Positions 50,777 to 60,039 of a stretch of DNA of 64,000 nt are shown in pieces. The notes below the pieces were generated by a model, which worked only from the letters and a program-made list of their open reading frames with translations, was not told the DNA's origin and ran no database searches. The translations under genes were made by a program, and so were the position numbers. How positions within the stretch are numbered: position 1 is the first letter of the stretch; each line of letters opens with the position of its first letter. Origin of the DNA: Bacteroidota bacterium (GTDB taxonomy: Bacteria; Bacteroidota; Bacteroidia; Chitinophagales; Saprospiraceae); assembly GCA_030147525.1 (NCBI GenBank), contig JASBVF010000043.1, forward strand, positions 1-64,000, written 5' to 3'.

Positions 50777-51490
50777 CTACGAAAGCTGCCTTAAATACAT
50801 TTGGATCGTGTTGTTGAGCCCGTAATACAGCGCATCGCAGATGAGTGCATGCCCGATAGAAACTTCCAGCAGACCTGGTACATTTTCTTTGTAAAACCGC
50901 AAATTATCCAGATTTAGGTCGTGCCCCGCATTAATACCCAGGCCTATCTCGTTGGCCAGGATGGCACAGCGATGGTGAGATTCCACCGCCTCTTCCTTGT
51001 TTTTATAAAATTGATGGGCGTAATGACCGGTATAAAACTCGATTCGGTCAGCTCCAACATTTTTTGCGCCTTCCACAAATTTCTCCTCCGCATCCACAAA
51101 AATAGATACCCGGATACCAGCTGACTTGAATTCCGCTATTACTTTTTTTAAAAAAGAAGCCTGCCCGATGGTATCCCAGCCCTGATCTGAGGTTAAAACG
51201 CCGGGCGCATCCGGTACCAGCGTTACCTGGTGTGGCTTATTTTCCAAAACAAGTCGGATGAAATCAGGTGTCGGATTTCCTTCAATGTTGAATTCAGTTT
51301 TTACCACCGTTTTCAACTGAGGAATATCTGCATAGCGAATGTGCCGCTCGTCAGGTCTTGGGTGTACGGTAATTCCCTGCCCGCCAAACTCTTCACAATC
51401 CATGGCTACTTGTACAAGGTCAGGAAGGTTACCGCCCCTGGCATTGCGAATGAGGGCTACTTTGTTGATGTTTACACTGAGTTTTGTCAT
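50777..51490 (-). CDS. pdxJ: Pyridoxine 5'-phosphate synthase
   Basis: A 237-residue TIM-barrel enzyme that joins 1-deoxyxylulose 5-phosphate and 3-amino-2-oxopropyl phosphate to form pyridoxine phosphate. The N-terminal KLSVNINKVALIRNARGG, the GITVHPRPDERHI and the GLGINAGHDLNLDNL segments are family marks. I chose ATG at 51490 because the longer TTG-started form adds 23 residues unlike PdxJ. It is transcribed alone on the minus strand, upstream of susC but separated by about 200 bases. Confidence 0.93.
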   Translation of the reverse strand: MTKLSVNINKVALIRNARGGNLPDLVQVAMDCEEFGGQGITVHPRPDERHIRYADIPQLKTVVKTEFNIEGNPTPDFIRLVLENKPHQVTLVPDAPGVLTSDQGWDTIGQASFLKKVIAEFKSAGIRVSIFVDAEEKFVEGAKNVGADRIEFYTGHYAHQFYKNKEEAVESHHRCAILANEIGLGINAGHDLNLDNLRFYKENVPGLLEVSIGHALICDALYYGLNNTIQMYLRQLS

Positions 51491-51674
51491 ATCTGTTGAC
51501 CGTTTGTAATGCTCAATTGTCTGTACCTCAGTTCCTGATCTTTTTTTAACAGGAGACAAACAACCATCATAATTCAGCCATTTTTCAACCCTGAAGGTTG
51601 ACCGCCTGTCGGCCGGGACCTGCGAACTGCCAACTGAGCACTATATTTGGCGCAAAATTAAAAACACTGATAAC

Positions 51675-52640
51675 ATGAACGACCTTACACCTGAGACCGA
51701 AGACGATGCCGGAATGATTTTAGAGCCGCCCCCCAAGATGGCGCTTTTCACCCTTGGCGGGCTGGTTTTCCTGTGTATGATGCTTGGCAGCGGCATCATT
51801 GCACTTACATGTCAGGTTCAAGGAATTGATATTCAGGAGGTTTTCTCCAGTTTCGGAAAAGAAAGTGCGCCGGATGAGCGAAATTTCATGCGAGGCACCT
51901 TACTGCTGAACCACATGATGACCTTTCTCGTGCCGGCTATTATTGCCGGTTTGGTTTTTTATAAAAAAAGGTGGCCTGAAGCTGTTCTGCTCGATCAAAA
52001 GCCAAACCCCGGTCCCCTTGCTCTTGGTGTTTTGTTCGTCACTTTTGCTTTCCCGCTTGCTCAGGTTGCTTTCAGTGCAAACCGATGGGTGGTGAAACAA
52101 ATCCCTTTTCTCAACGATCTGGTAAATACCGAAGCTGCTACGGAAGGCCTAGTTGAAGGACTACTCGTCATGCAGTCTCCGTGGGAGTTGATGTTCAGTT
52201 TATTGGTCATGTCAGTTGTTCCTGCCATTGGTGAAGAAATGGTTTTCAGGGGTTTCGTACAGCGCCACCTCATCCGGCTAAGCAGCAGGCCTGCACTCGG
52301 TATTGGTTTGACTGCCCTGCTCTTCAGTCTGGCTCATTTTCAAATTCAGCGCTTCCTTGCCATTTTTATTTTGGGTTTAGTTTTAGGACTGCTTTTTTAC
52401 TGGACTAAAAATCTATGGATTCCCATTGCTGCCCACTTCCTGAACAACGGCGCCCAGGTGGTAATCGCTTATTTTAACCAGGACAAACTAAGTGAGTTGA
52501 ACACAGGCTCAGGCGAGGACATGCCTCTTCCATTTATTATTGTCTCGGCCGTTCTCTTCGCAGTGGTTGGGTTCCAGCTTTGGAGAAAATCGCAAAATCA
52601 CCCCTCGCCCAATGAGGAACCTGATACAAGCAGGCAATAA
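51675..52640 (+). CDS. CPBP family intramembrane metalloprotease
   Basis: A 321-residue membrane protein with about eight hydrophobic spans. The CPBP/Abi motifs are complete: E187-E188 and R192 (GEEMVFR), H221 (SLAHF) and H254 with N257 or N258 (AAHFLNNGA). These residues form the active site of type II CAAX-processing-like proteases. The substrate is unknown; in bacteria relatives process peptides or confer bacteriocin immunity. Thirty-seven bases before the symporter on the same strand. Confidence 0.88.
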   Translation: MNDLTPETEDDAGMILEPPPKMALFTLGGLVFLCMMLGSGIIALTCQVQGIDIQEVFSSFGKESAPDERNFMRGTLLLNHMMTFLVPAIIAGLVFYKKRWPEAVLLDQKPNPGPLALGVLFVTFAFPLAQVAFSANRWVVKQIPFLNDLVNTEAATEGLVEGLLVMQSPWELMFSLLVMSVVPAIGEEMVFRGFVQRHLIRLSSRPALGIGLTALLFSLAHFQIQRFLAIFILGLVLGLLFYWTKNLWIPIAAHFLNNGAQVVIAYFNQDKLSELNTGSGEDMPLPFIIVSAVLFAVVGFQLWRKSQNHPSPNEEPDTSRQ

Positions 52641-52677
52641 AAAACTACCTTCACCTCCCTTAATTTAACATTGAAAT

Positions 52678-54165
52678 ATGCAAGGCAATCTCACACCCGT
52701 CGCTATCATCATTACCATTCTGCTTTACTTTTTAATGCTCATCGGCATTTCCTATTTGACAAGCAAGAAGGCTGACAGTAAAGATTTTTTCATTGCAGGA
52801 AAAAAAGCCCCCTGGTGGCTGGTAGCTGTCGGCATGGTGGGCGCTTCGATGTCCGGGGTGACGTTTATCTCCATCCCCGGGGCCATTGGCGCCGGCGGGT
52901 TAAACAAAGATTTCTCTTACCTTCAGGTAGTGCTGGGCTACATGCTGGGTTATCTTTTTATCGCCACCGTGCTCATGCCACTTTACTATCGCCTGAACCT
53001 CACTTCCATTTACAGTTACCTGGGACAGCGCTTCGGCTTTTACTCCAATAAAACAGGCGCAGCATTTTTCCTACTGTCGAGGGTCATTGGCTCTTCCTTC
53101 CGGCTTTTTCTGGTGGCGATGGTTCTCGATCAGTTTGTCTTGGGCGTTCCTCCTTTCAATGTGCCGTTTTGGGTCACCGTTTTTGTCACCATTTTCCTCA
53201 TCTGGGTTTACACTTTTAAAGGTGGCCTCAAGACAATCATCTGGACGGATGCCATTCAGACCCTGTTATTCGTCACCGCCGTCATTGCTACCATATATTA
53301 TATAGGTGAAGCAATCGGTCAAAACACAGGCGGATTGCTGTCCCTTGTCCGGGAAAGCGACTACTCCAAGGTTTTCTTTTTTGAAGGAGGGTGGGGCGAT
53401 CCGAATAATTTTTTCAAACAATTTTTCAGCGGAGCGCTGATCACCATCGTTATGACAGGCCTCGACCAGGACATGATGCAAAAAAACCTGGCCTGCCCAA
53501 ACATCCGGGATGCACAGAAAAATATGTTCAGTTTTTCCATTATCCTGTTTCTCACGAACCTTGTCTTCCTTACGCTGGGGGCGCTGCTCTACCTCTACGT
53601 TGCTCACACAGGCATGGAGTTGCCGGCAAAATCCGACTACCTCTACCCTGAAATTGCCCTCCATCATCTATCGCCCGCCGTTGGCCTTGTCTTTATGGTC
53701 GGGCTTATCGCTGCAGCATACTCCAGTGCCGACTCAGCCCTTACAGCTCTTACCACCTCTTTTTGCGTGGATTTTTTAAATATGGAAAGCGATGAAAAAA
53801 CAGAGGATCAAAAACGCCGTGCCCGCCGCTGGGTGCATGTCGGATTCTCGCTTGTGCTGATGGTCACCATCATGATTTTTAAAGCCCTGAACAACGACGC
53901 CGTCATCAATGAGCTTTTCAAAGCAGCCGGTTACACTTACGGGCCGCTCCTGGGGCTTTTCACCTTCGGCATGATCACCAATCTTAAAATCAGGGACAAG
54001 TGGGTCATTTTCGTCTGTCTCGCAGCACCCGTCCTCACGTGGATAGCCGTAGATCTTTCATCAAAATACCTCGGCTTTGAATTTGGCTTCCTCAACCTGG
54101 CGCTGAACGGAATCCTTACTTTCATCGGCCTGTTGCTCATCTCCGAACGAAAAACCATAGCATAA
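52678..54165 (+). CDS. Sodium/solute symporter (SSS family)
   Basis: A 495-residue transporter with about thirteen membrane spans. Early segments read SKKADSKDFFIAGKKAPWWLVAVGMVGASMSGVTFISIPG, the family start, and GLDQDMMQKNLACP and AAAYSSADSALTALTTSFCVDF are the later signatures. It uses the sodium gradient; the solute could be a sugar, sialic acid or an amino acid. No catabolic genes lie next to it. It ends at a bidirectional terminator. Confidence 0.9.
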   Translation: MQGNLTPVAIIITILLYFLMLIGISYLTSKKADSKDFFIAGKKAPWWLVAVGMVGASMSGVTFISIPGAIGAGGLNKDFSYLQVVLGYMLGYLFIATVLMPLYYRLNLTSIYSYLGQRFGFYSNKTGAAFFLLSRVIGSSFRLFLVAMVLDQFVLGVPPFNVPFWVTVFVTIFLIWVYTFKGGLKTIIWTDAIQTLLFVTAVIATIYYIGEAIGQNTGGLLSLVRESDYSKVFFFEGGWGDPNNFFKQFFSGALITIVMTGLDQDMMQKNLACPNIRDAQKNMFSFSIILFLTNLVFLTLGALLYLYVAHTGMELPAKSDYLYPEIALHHLSPAVGLVFMVGLIAAAYSSADSALTALTTSFCVDFLNMESDEKTEDQKRRARRWVHVGFSLVLMVTIMIFKALNNDAVINELFKAAGYTYGPLLGLFTFGMITNLKIRDKWVIFVCLAAPVLTWIAVDLSSKYLGFEFGFLNLALNGILTFIGLLLISERKTIA

Positions 54166-54181
54166 TCAACTTGGTTTTCAC

Positions 54182-54219
54182 AAAAAAAAGCCGCCTTGAA
54201 CTCCGGGCGGCTTTTTTTT
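54182..54219. terminator. Bidirectional terminator
   Basis: AAGCCGCC and GGCGGCTT form the stem core, with eight A before and eight T after. It sits between the convergent symporter and YdjM-like genes. Confidence 0.88.
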
Positions 54220-54226
54220 GTGAAAT

Positions 54227-55489
54227 TTATTGACTGTTCGCCGGCTCATTTCCTCCAGAATTATCCTCAGTGGAAGAAACTCCTCTTACCCGATCGAAAA
54301 ACTTTTTCAGCGCCCCGCTATTGACTTCACGCCCCTCTCTCGACTGAGTAGCTGTCAGTACTCCATTCTCTTCCTCCAGTATAAATTTAAAAATGTAGTC
54401 ATTTTCATCCTTGAAACCTTCCTCGAAGGAGCCATAGCGCAAGTCGTTGAATTGCAGACGGCCATCCTTTCTTTCAATCACATTGAAATAGCCTTTTGAA
54501 AACCATTTCAAAATTCTGATGACCCGACTGTCTTCAAATCTTTCAATACGCTCGTGCTCTTTAGGAATTACATTAAATTTTTCCACCCTCGGTTCATCGT
54601 CAAAAAAAGAGTAGTAACCATGGTAGTACGCTGTGTCACTCTCAGCTACTCCGAGCCAAAGGAAGTTGTTAAGTATGGTCGGCCCAGACATAAATCGCTG
54701 ATATTCAATTTCTTCAGCAGCCAATGATTTTTTAAAAATCTCATTAAATTCCGTTTTATGATAAAACGTAAATACCATGTAAGCCGAGCTAAGGACAATA
54801 CCCGTCCAGTTAGCTATCTGGCGAATTTTTCTTTTTCGTGAAATAAGTGAAGCGACCAGCACGCCCAACATCAGCGGTAAAGTATAAGCCGGGTCGGCCA
54901 CGGAAATATTATCGAACGACACCCGGTAATCAGAAAATGGTTGAAAAAGCTGAGTGCCGTACACCGTAAAACAATCCAGCACCGGGTGCGTAAAAATGGA
55001 AATAAAAAACAGCCCGGTCCAGTCCTGCCTGCTTGCTGCCACTGGTTGCAGCTCCTTCCGAATATACCCCGACCAAAGAAACCACCCCAAACCGACGCCC
55101 ACCAGTAGCGCCAAAATAAGCCAGCTCCAGGTTTCCACTGCTGATCGGAAAATCATCCGGATGCCCAACATCAGAAGTACGTAAAAGGCAAGGACAAAAA
55201 TTGAAACCCCTGCCTTGTACCGTCGTCGCTGGTAGAAGCCAGTCTGGTAAAGCCGCTCCGTCAGCCAGCCCAAACCCAATGCTGCCAACACAGCAAACAG
55301 GATCGAATGCATGAATCCCCGATGAAAAGCCAGTGCTGAAATTTCATCCGTAAAAAACATGGCAAGCACATCAAAATCGGGCAACAGGCCGCCGAAGGCT
55401 CCCCAGAGCATGGCTCGGTTTCCGATTTTTTTACCAAGCACGGCTTCGCCGCAAGCGGCGCCAAGGGTGAGTTGAGTAAGAGTATCCAT
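54227..55489 (-). CDS. YdjM-like membrane-bound metal-dependent hydrolase
   Basis: A 420-residue membrane protein of the YdjM/DUF457 type. The opening MDTLTQLTLGAACGEAVLGKK and GGLLPDFDVLAMFF contain the conserved acidic residues, and HRGFMHSI and FTHPVLDCFTVYGTQLF supply the histidines thought to bind metal. About eight spans precede a C-terminal soluble region (about 260-420) not seen in E. coli YdjM. Proteins of this type are linked with membrane or SOS stress, but the activity is unproven. Confidence 0.82.
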   Translation of the reverse strand: MDTLTQLTLGAACGEAVLGKKIGNRAMLWGAFGGLLPDFDVLAMFFTDEISALAFHRGFMHSILFAVLAALGLGWLTERLYQTGFYQRRRYKAGVSIFVLAFYVLLMLGIRMIFRSAVETWSWLILALLVGVGLGWFLWSGYIRKELQPVAASRQDWTGLFFISIFTHPVLDCFTVYGTQLFQPFSDYRVSFDNISVADPAYTLPLMLGVLVASLISRKRKIRQIANWTGIVLSSAYMVFTFYHKTEFNEIFKKSLAAEEIEYQRFMSGPTILNNFLWLGVAESDTAYYHGYYSFFDDEPRVEKFNVIPKEHERIERFEDSRVIRILKWFSKGYFNVIERKDGRLQFNDLRYGSFEEGFKDENDYIFKFILEEENGVLTATQSREGREVNSGALKKFFDRVRGVSSTEDNSGGNEPANSQ

Positions 55490-55786
55490 TGATCGTTTTT
55501 AATCAAATTACGGGTTGGAAACGCTGAATTTTGGTTAAGTTTTTTTTTGGAATTTTTAATATCTCAACTTTTGAAACATCTATAAATTGTACAATTTTTT
55601 TTCTGCAAAATTTTAAAATGATTTTCAATTGCTTTCTCAAAATTTTTCCCAAATTTGCTAAATGACTTAAAAGGTTCTTTTAAAAGAACATTGTCCGCCT
55701 TTAACAGCATCACCTGCCTCCATTTAACCTCTCATTCACGACCAAATTTTCAGCCATTTATAGAAAACTTTGAACACACCATCTGC

Positions 55787-58700
55787 ATGAAGAACGCTTT
55801 ATCTGATCGTTTCTACCTGAAAAAAATCAAATCAGGTGTGACTACCGGCCTGCTGACAACTGTGCTTTTAATTCTGTGCGTCTACACTGCCTCAGGCCAA
55901 TCTACACAAGTCAAGAAAGTTGTCTTCCAAGGTTTCTGGTGGGATTACAAGAACAATAACTTTCCTGATAATTGGGCAGCCTATCTAACTGAACTTGCTC
56001 CAAGGTTGAAAGATATGGGCGTTGACGCCATTTGGATACCACCTTCGGTAAAAAATCAAAAATTTGGTGAAAAAGGAGTTGGCTATGCACCCTTCGACCA
56101 CTACGACCTGGGAGATAAATTTCAGAAAACCGATGCATCTACCCGAGTAGGAACCAAGGATGAATTACTTAGAATGGTTGCAGTTATGCATGCTAACGGT
56201 ATTGAAGTCATCCAGGACATCGTTCCTAATCATGTTATTGGCGCAGGTAGTGATAATGGAGGAGGAGGACAGGACCCCGCAGCCCCTCAAGCATCCTGTA
56301 CAGACAATTGGAAAAACTTCCGCTACACCTGCTACGAAACACCCGCAACTGATCAATCAGCTTCTGACTATCTGGCCAGAAAAGGCCGCTTCCCTAAAAA
56401 TCATCAAAACTTTCATCCAAATCCCGGCCACGGTTGCTCCAATGGGCTTTGCGACCCAAACACCGACCCAATCTGCTGGCAAGGATTTGGGCCGGATGTC
56501 TGTTATTGGGACGGTGCATACGGACTGAGTAGTAATGCAACCTACAACCCTAACCAAAGTACTTATTCGCCGTACGGTACTGGAGGAATTGGGGTCAACA
56601 ACGGCTACATGAGAAAACACACAAGGGAATGGCTGATTTGGTACAAAAAACAAATGGGGTTCGATGGCGTCAGAATTGATGCGGTGAAGCATTTCCCAAA
56701 CTTTGCTTCAGAAGACTTTCTTTATAATTTACAAAATACAGCCGGCTGGGCAAACGGAGGTGACGAAATGTTCGCAGTCGGCGAATGGGTAGGAGACGCC
56801 GGAGCATTGGATGCCTGGGTTGCCGCAGTCAATAACCGCTCAGGAACTTTCGATTTTAGCCTGAGGGCTTTTCACAGCTCCGGTGGATTAAGAGGGATGA
56901 TTTATGGAAATGGTGCTTTCAGCATGGGAAACCTCCCCGGCGCACAACAAAACATGCGCTACATTGACATCGCTGGAGTCAGAATACACAGAACAGTCCC
57001 ATTCGTTAATAATCATGACACCTATCGCCCACAAACTGACGCCTCCGGCAATATTGTCGGATGGAATACCGGAGATGAACTCTCACCTCACGTAGAAATC
57101 ACAGAACCACGATTGGGAGCAGCCTATGCAGTTATGTGCGCCATGGATGGAAACCCACAGGTTTTCTTCGAAGACCTGCTCAACATTGCCAATACTGGTA
57201 AGCGGTGGACGCACCTGCCAACAAGTACGGCCGACCTGCCTGCAAATCAGGATATCGTCAATATTATGCAGGCTCACAGAGCCTTAAACTTTAAAGGAGG
57301 TGTTTATAAAGTTCCAAGTAATATACCTTCCTTTTGGAATGTAAAAACCAATAGTAATAATAATAGCGACATTCTGGTGATTGAGCGTAGTGGAAAGGCC
57401 ATCATTGCAGCCACTGATAGCTGGAACGTAGACCAGGACGTCTGGATTGATACTGATTTTCCCATTGGAACGGTCTTGAAGGATTACTCTGGAGGCTACA
57501 CAACAACTACCACCGTTCTGGGTCCTTCGGGTGGAGGCACATCTAACAGAGTAAATATAAAAACTAGGGCCGTTGGCTATCCAGACTTTACTTATTCCAC
57601 AACTTATGCCGATCACGGTGCCCACTATCATGGATACTCAATTTGGGGCCCGGAAGGACTGAGCCTGACCACGGCTAATCCTCCAATCCTCACTACCCAG
57701 GAATGGGAGATGGAAAACGATTTGGGTGACAGCCACTGCGAATCACTGGGCCAAGGCGGCAGGACGCCTGACAACTCCCCCAACGACCGGGTCGTCGGGA
57801 AAATATATGTCAATGCAAATACTTCCGTTTCTTATACGGTAACGTTGGGTACGCCAGGTAACAGCCTGACTTTTGACTTGTATGATCTAAATGGCAACCT
57901 GCTTCATACAAATGCCGGTACTGCCAGTTTTAACAGCTCGTATCTAAATCCTTCTACCCGCTGGATTACAATGAAAGTCAGAAATACCACTGCCTCAACT
58001 CTCGGTCAAAAATGCTTAGTGAAAGTCACTTATTCGGCACCAGCAACAGTCAGTACAGCCAGCTCCCCCTCCGCTACTACTGTCTCAATTTGGACCAGTA
58101 ATGGCGGATCATCAGACTGGTCAGATTGCAGAAACTGGGAAGAAGGAAAAACACCTACCTGCAATGGTACTGTTATCATCCCTCACGCCGTAAAATACAT
58201 GCCCGAAGTTGACCCCTGTTTTACCGGTACATTTATCAACCACGCAGGTTTGTCATTAAGATCAAAAGCATTTTTGCAAGGCCCCTACAACACAGCCACC
58301 GGTTTGATGTCGGATGGTCTGCGCTCTGGTAACTACCTCCCAACAACAACACCATACGGAGGGACTGAGATAGTTTCTTCTTCCGTCCTTACCGTCACTG
58401 GCAATAATGCCATTGTTGACTGGGTTAAAATTGAGCTTCGTGACAAAACCGCACCGGAAAGCATTCTTCACACCCGTAGCGCACTGCTTCAAAGAGACGG
58501 TGACATTGTAGAAACAGATGGCGTTTCCCCGGTTTTCTTTAACGGAATTGCCAGCGACAACTACTACATCGCAATCCGTCATAGAAACCACCTCGGAGCC
58601 ATGACGGCAAATACGTTAAATCTGGGAAATGCTATTACAGTAGCTGATTTCAGTACCATTGCCACCTGGGGAACAAATGCTCAGAAGGATTTGGGGAGTG

Positions 58701-58906
58701 GAGTCATGGGGATGTGGGGGGGAGATGCAAGTGAGGATGGGGTAATTAATGCTATTGACCAAAACCTGCATTGGCGTCTGCAAAATGGCCAGCCTTATTC
58801 ATATCAGGGGGCAACTGCTGATTTCAATTTGGATGGGACTGTCAATGCAATTGATAGAAATTTATACTGGCGAATAAATAATTCCATTGTTGCTCAGTTA
58901 CCTTGA
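55787..58906 (+). CDS. Secreted GH13 alpha-amylase with dockerin-like C-terminus
   Basis: About 1039 residues. Signal peptide about 1-37. The GH13 catalytic barrel (about 43-500) has nucleophile D298 (GVRIDAVKHF), acid/base E333 (AVGEW) and D411 (NNHD). A pre-peptidase-like beta domain and further beta domains follow (about 640-960). The end carries two EF-hand loops, DASEDGVINAID and DFNLDGTVNAID, each followed by a helix, as in dockerin type I pairs. There is no T9SS sorting domain, unlike the next two genes. The ATG at 55787 is chosen because the signal peptide follows it; an upstream TTG would add 44 residues. The 297 bases before it are AT-rich without a clear promoter. Confidence 0.88.
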   Translation: MKNALSDRFYLKKIKSGVTTGLLTTVLLILCVYTASGQSTQVKKVVFQGFWWDYKNNNFPDNWAAYLTELAPRLKDMGVDAIWIPPSVKNQKFGEKGVGYAPFDHYDLGDKFQKTDASTRVGTKDELLRMVAVMHANGIEVIQDIVPNHVIGAGSDNGGGGQDPAAPQASCTDNWKNFRYTCYETPATDQSASDYLARKGRFPKNHQNFHPNPGHGCSNGLCDPNTDPICWQGFGPDVCYWDGAYGLSSNATYNPNQSTYSPYGTGGIGVNNGYMRKHTREWLIWYKKQMGFDGVRIDAVKHFPNFASEDFLYNLQNTAGWANGGDEMFAVGEWVGDAGALDAWVAAVNNRSGTFDFSLRAFHSSGGLRGMIYGNGAFSMGNLPGAQQNMRYIDIAGVRIHRTVPFVNNHDTYRPQTDASGNIVGWNTGDELSPHVEITEPRLGAAYAVMCAMDGNPQVFFEDLLNIANTGKRWTHLPTSTADLPANQDIVNIMQAHRALNFKGGVYKVPSNIPSFWNVKTNSNNNSDILVIERSGKAIIAATDSWNVDQDVWIDTDFPIGTVLKDYSGGYTTTTTVLGPSGGGTSNRVNIKTRAVGYPDFTYSTTYADHGAHYHGYSIWGPEGLSLTTANPPILTTQEWEMENDLGDSHCESLGQGGRTPDNSPNDRVVGKIYVNANTSVSYTVTLGTPGNSLTFDLYDLNGNLLHTNAGTASFNSSYLNPSTRWITMKVRNTTASTLGQKCLVKVTYSAPATVSTASSPSATTVSIWTSNGGSSDWSDCRNWEEGKTPTCNGTVIIPHAVKYMPEVDPCFTGTFINHAGLSLRSKAFLQGPYNTATGLMSDGLRSGNYLPTTTPYGGTEIVSSSVLTVTGNNAIVDWVKIELRDKTAPESILHTRSALLQRDGDIVETDGVSPVFFNGIASDNYYIAIRHRNHLGAMTANTLNLGNAITVADFSTIATWGTNAQKDLGSGVMGMWGGDASEDGVINAIDQNLHWRLQNGQPYSYQGATADFNLDGTVNAIDRNLYWRINNSIVAQLP

Positions 58907-58938
58907 AGACACCTACTTTAAACAATGATCCTAATTAT

Positions 58939-60003
58939 ATGATAACAGCTTATAGAAACATATTTATCTTGTCCTTTTCCTTGCTACAAATTTGCTCTCT
59001 TTTTGGTCAAGCATCTCAGTATAATTTAAGATTTAATTTAGTAAGCTCTGGAGGAGGAAATTACATCGTAGATATCTTTATGTCCTTCGATCAAACCGGT
59101 GGATTGGGTAGCAGCAACCTTGTTTTTACTTATAGCCCAGATATTTCATCTCCCACACTTATCTCGCATGGGCTTTCTGGAAGTTACAGTAATCCAACAT
59201 TAACAACACCAGCATCGAATACAGCCTCATTTAATGTAGTATTAAACAATATTGGAAACGGAATCGGTATAGCTTCTTCACCTTCAGAAACTTTTATTGC
59301 CCGGGTCAATTTTTCTATCGGGAATCCTAATGGGAATTCAAATCTACAATGGAAGACCACCGGAACCCCTTCAACAGTGGTTTTCTTAGATGATGAAACT
59401 ACTTTATTAAATCCCAATAACCTTCAAAATTTAAATACTAGTCCCCTCCCCCTCGAACTCCTCTCCTTCACAACCACCCCCAAATCCAAAACCATCCAAC
59501 TCGATTGGACCTCCAACAACGAAATCAACTTCGCCGGCTACGAGCTCCAACGCTCCACTGATGGAAAAAACTTTGATAAAATAGCATGGATCGAATCAAA
59601 AGCCAACCCTCTTTCGACTGAATCTTACATTTACATAGACCAGACAGTTAGGTCCGGCATCGTTTACTACTACCGTTTAAAGATGATAGATACCGATGGC
59701 AGCTTCGTTTACTCGCCCACTCGGAGTGCAAGATTAGAAGAAGTATGGGGTAACCCGTTTTTGTATCCTAATCCAACGGATCAAAGCAGTACGCTTATTT
59801 TCAATGCTCCGGTAGAAGGTAATGGCAACCTAACTATTTTTGATTCAACAGGAAGGTTAGTCTTGATACAAGAAATCAATTTTTCAAGAGGCCCGAATTC
59901 CTATGAAGTTAACCTTGGTTATTTGGCTAAGGGAAGCTACTTCATGAAGTTTTCAGAAGGGCCGAAAGTTAAATGGAGTATAATGATAACAAAGACAAAT
60001 TAA
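58939..60003 (+). CDS. T9SS-sorted protein with possible cohesin-like domain
   Basis: A 354-residue secreted protein, 32 bases after the amylase gene. After the signal peptide (about 1-24) a beta-sandwich domain (about 25-165) shows segments such as VDIFMSFDQTGGLGSSNLVF and SPSETFIARVNFSIG that recall cohesins, though by eye only. A fibronectin-like domain (about 175-270, LDWTSNNEINFAGYELQRS) and a T9SS sorting domain (LYPNPTDQSS to WSIMITKTN) follow. The start is the ATG at 58939; an earlier TTG overlaps the amylase stop. The N-terminal part is more AT-rich than the segment near 59450. Confidence 0.7.
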   Translation: MITAYRNIFILSFSLLQICSLFGQASQYNLRFNLVSSGGGNYIVDIFMSFDQTGGLGSSNLVFTYSPDISSPTLISHGLSGSYSNPTLTTPASNTASFNVVLNNIGNGIGIASSPSETFIARVNFSIGNPNGNSNLQWKTTGTPSTVVFLDDETTLLNPNNLQNLNTSPLPLELLSFTTTPKSKTIQLDWTSNNEINFAGYELQRSTDGKNFDKIAWIESKANPLSTESYIYIDQTVRSGIVYYYRLKMIDTDGSFVYSPTRSARLEEVWGNPFLYPNPTDQSSTLIFNAPVEGNGNLTIFDSTGRLVLIQEINFSRGPNSYEVNLGYLAKGSYFMKFSEGPKVKWSIMITKTN

Positions 60004-60039
60004 TTCACATAAATTGACAATAATTAAAAACTTGAAACC

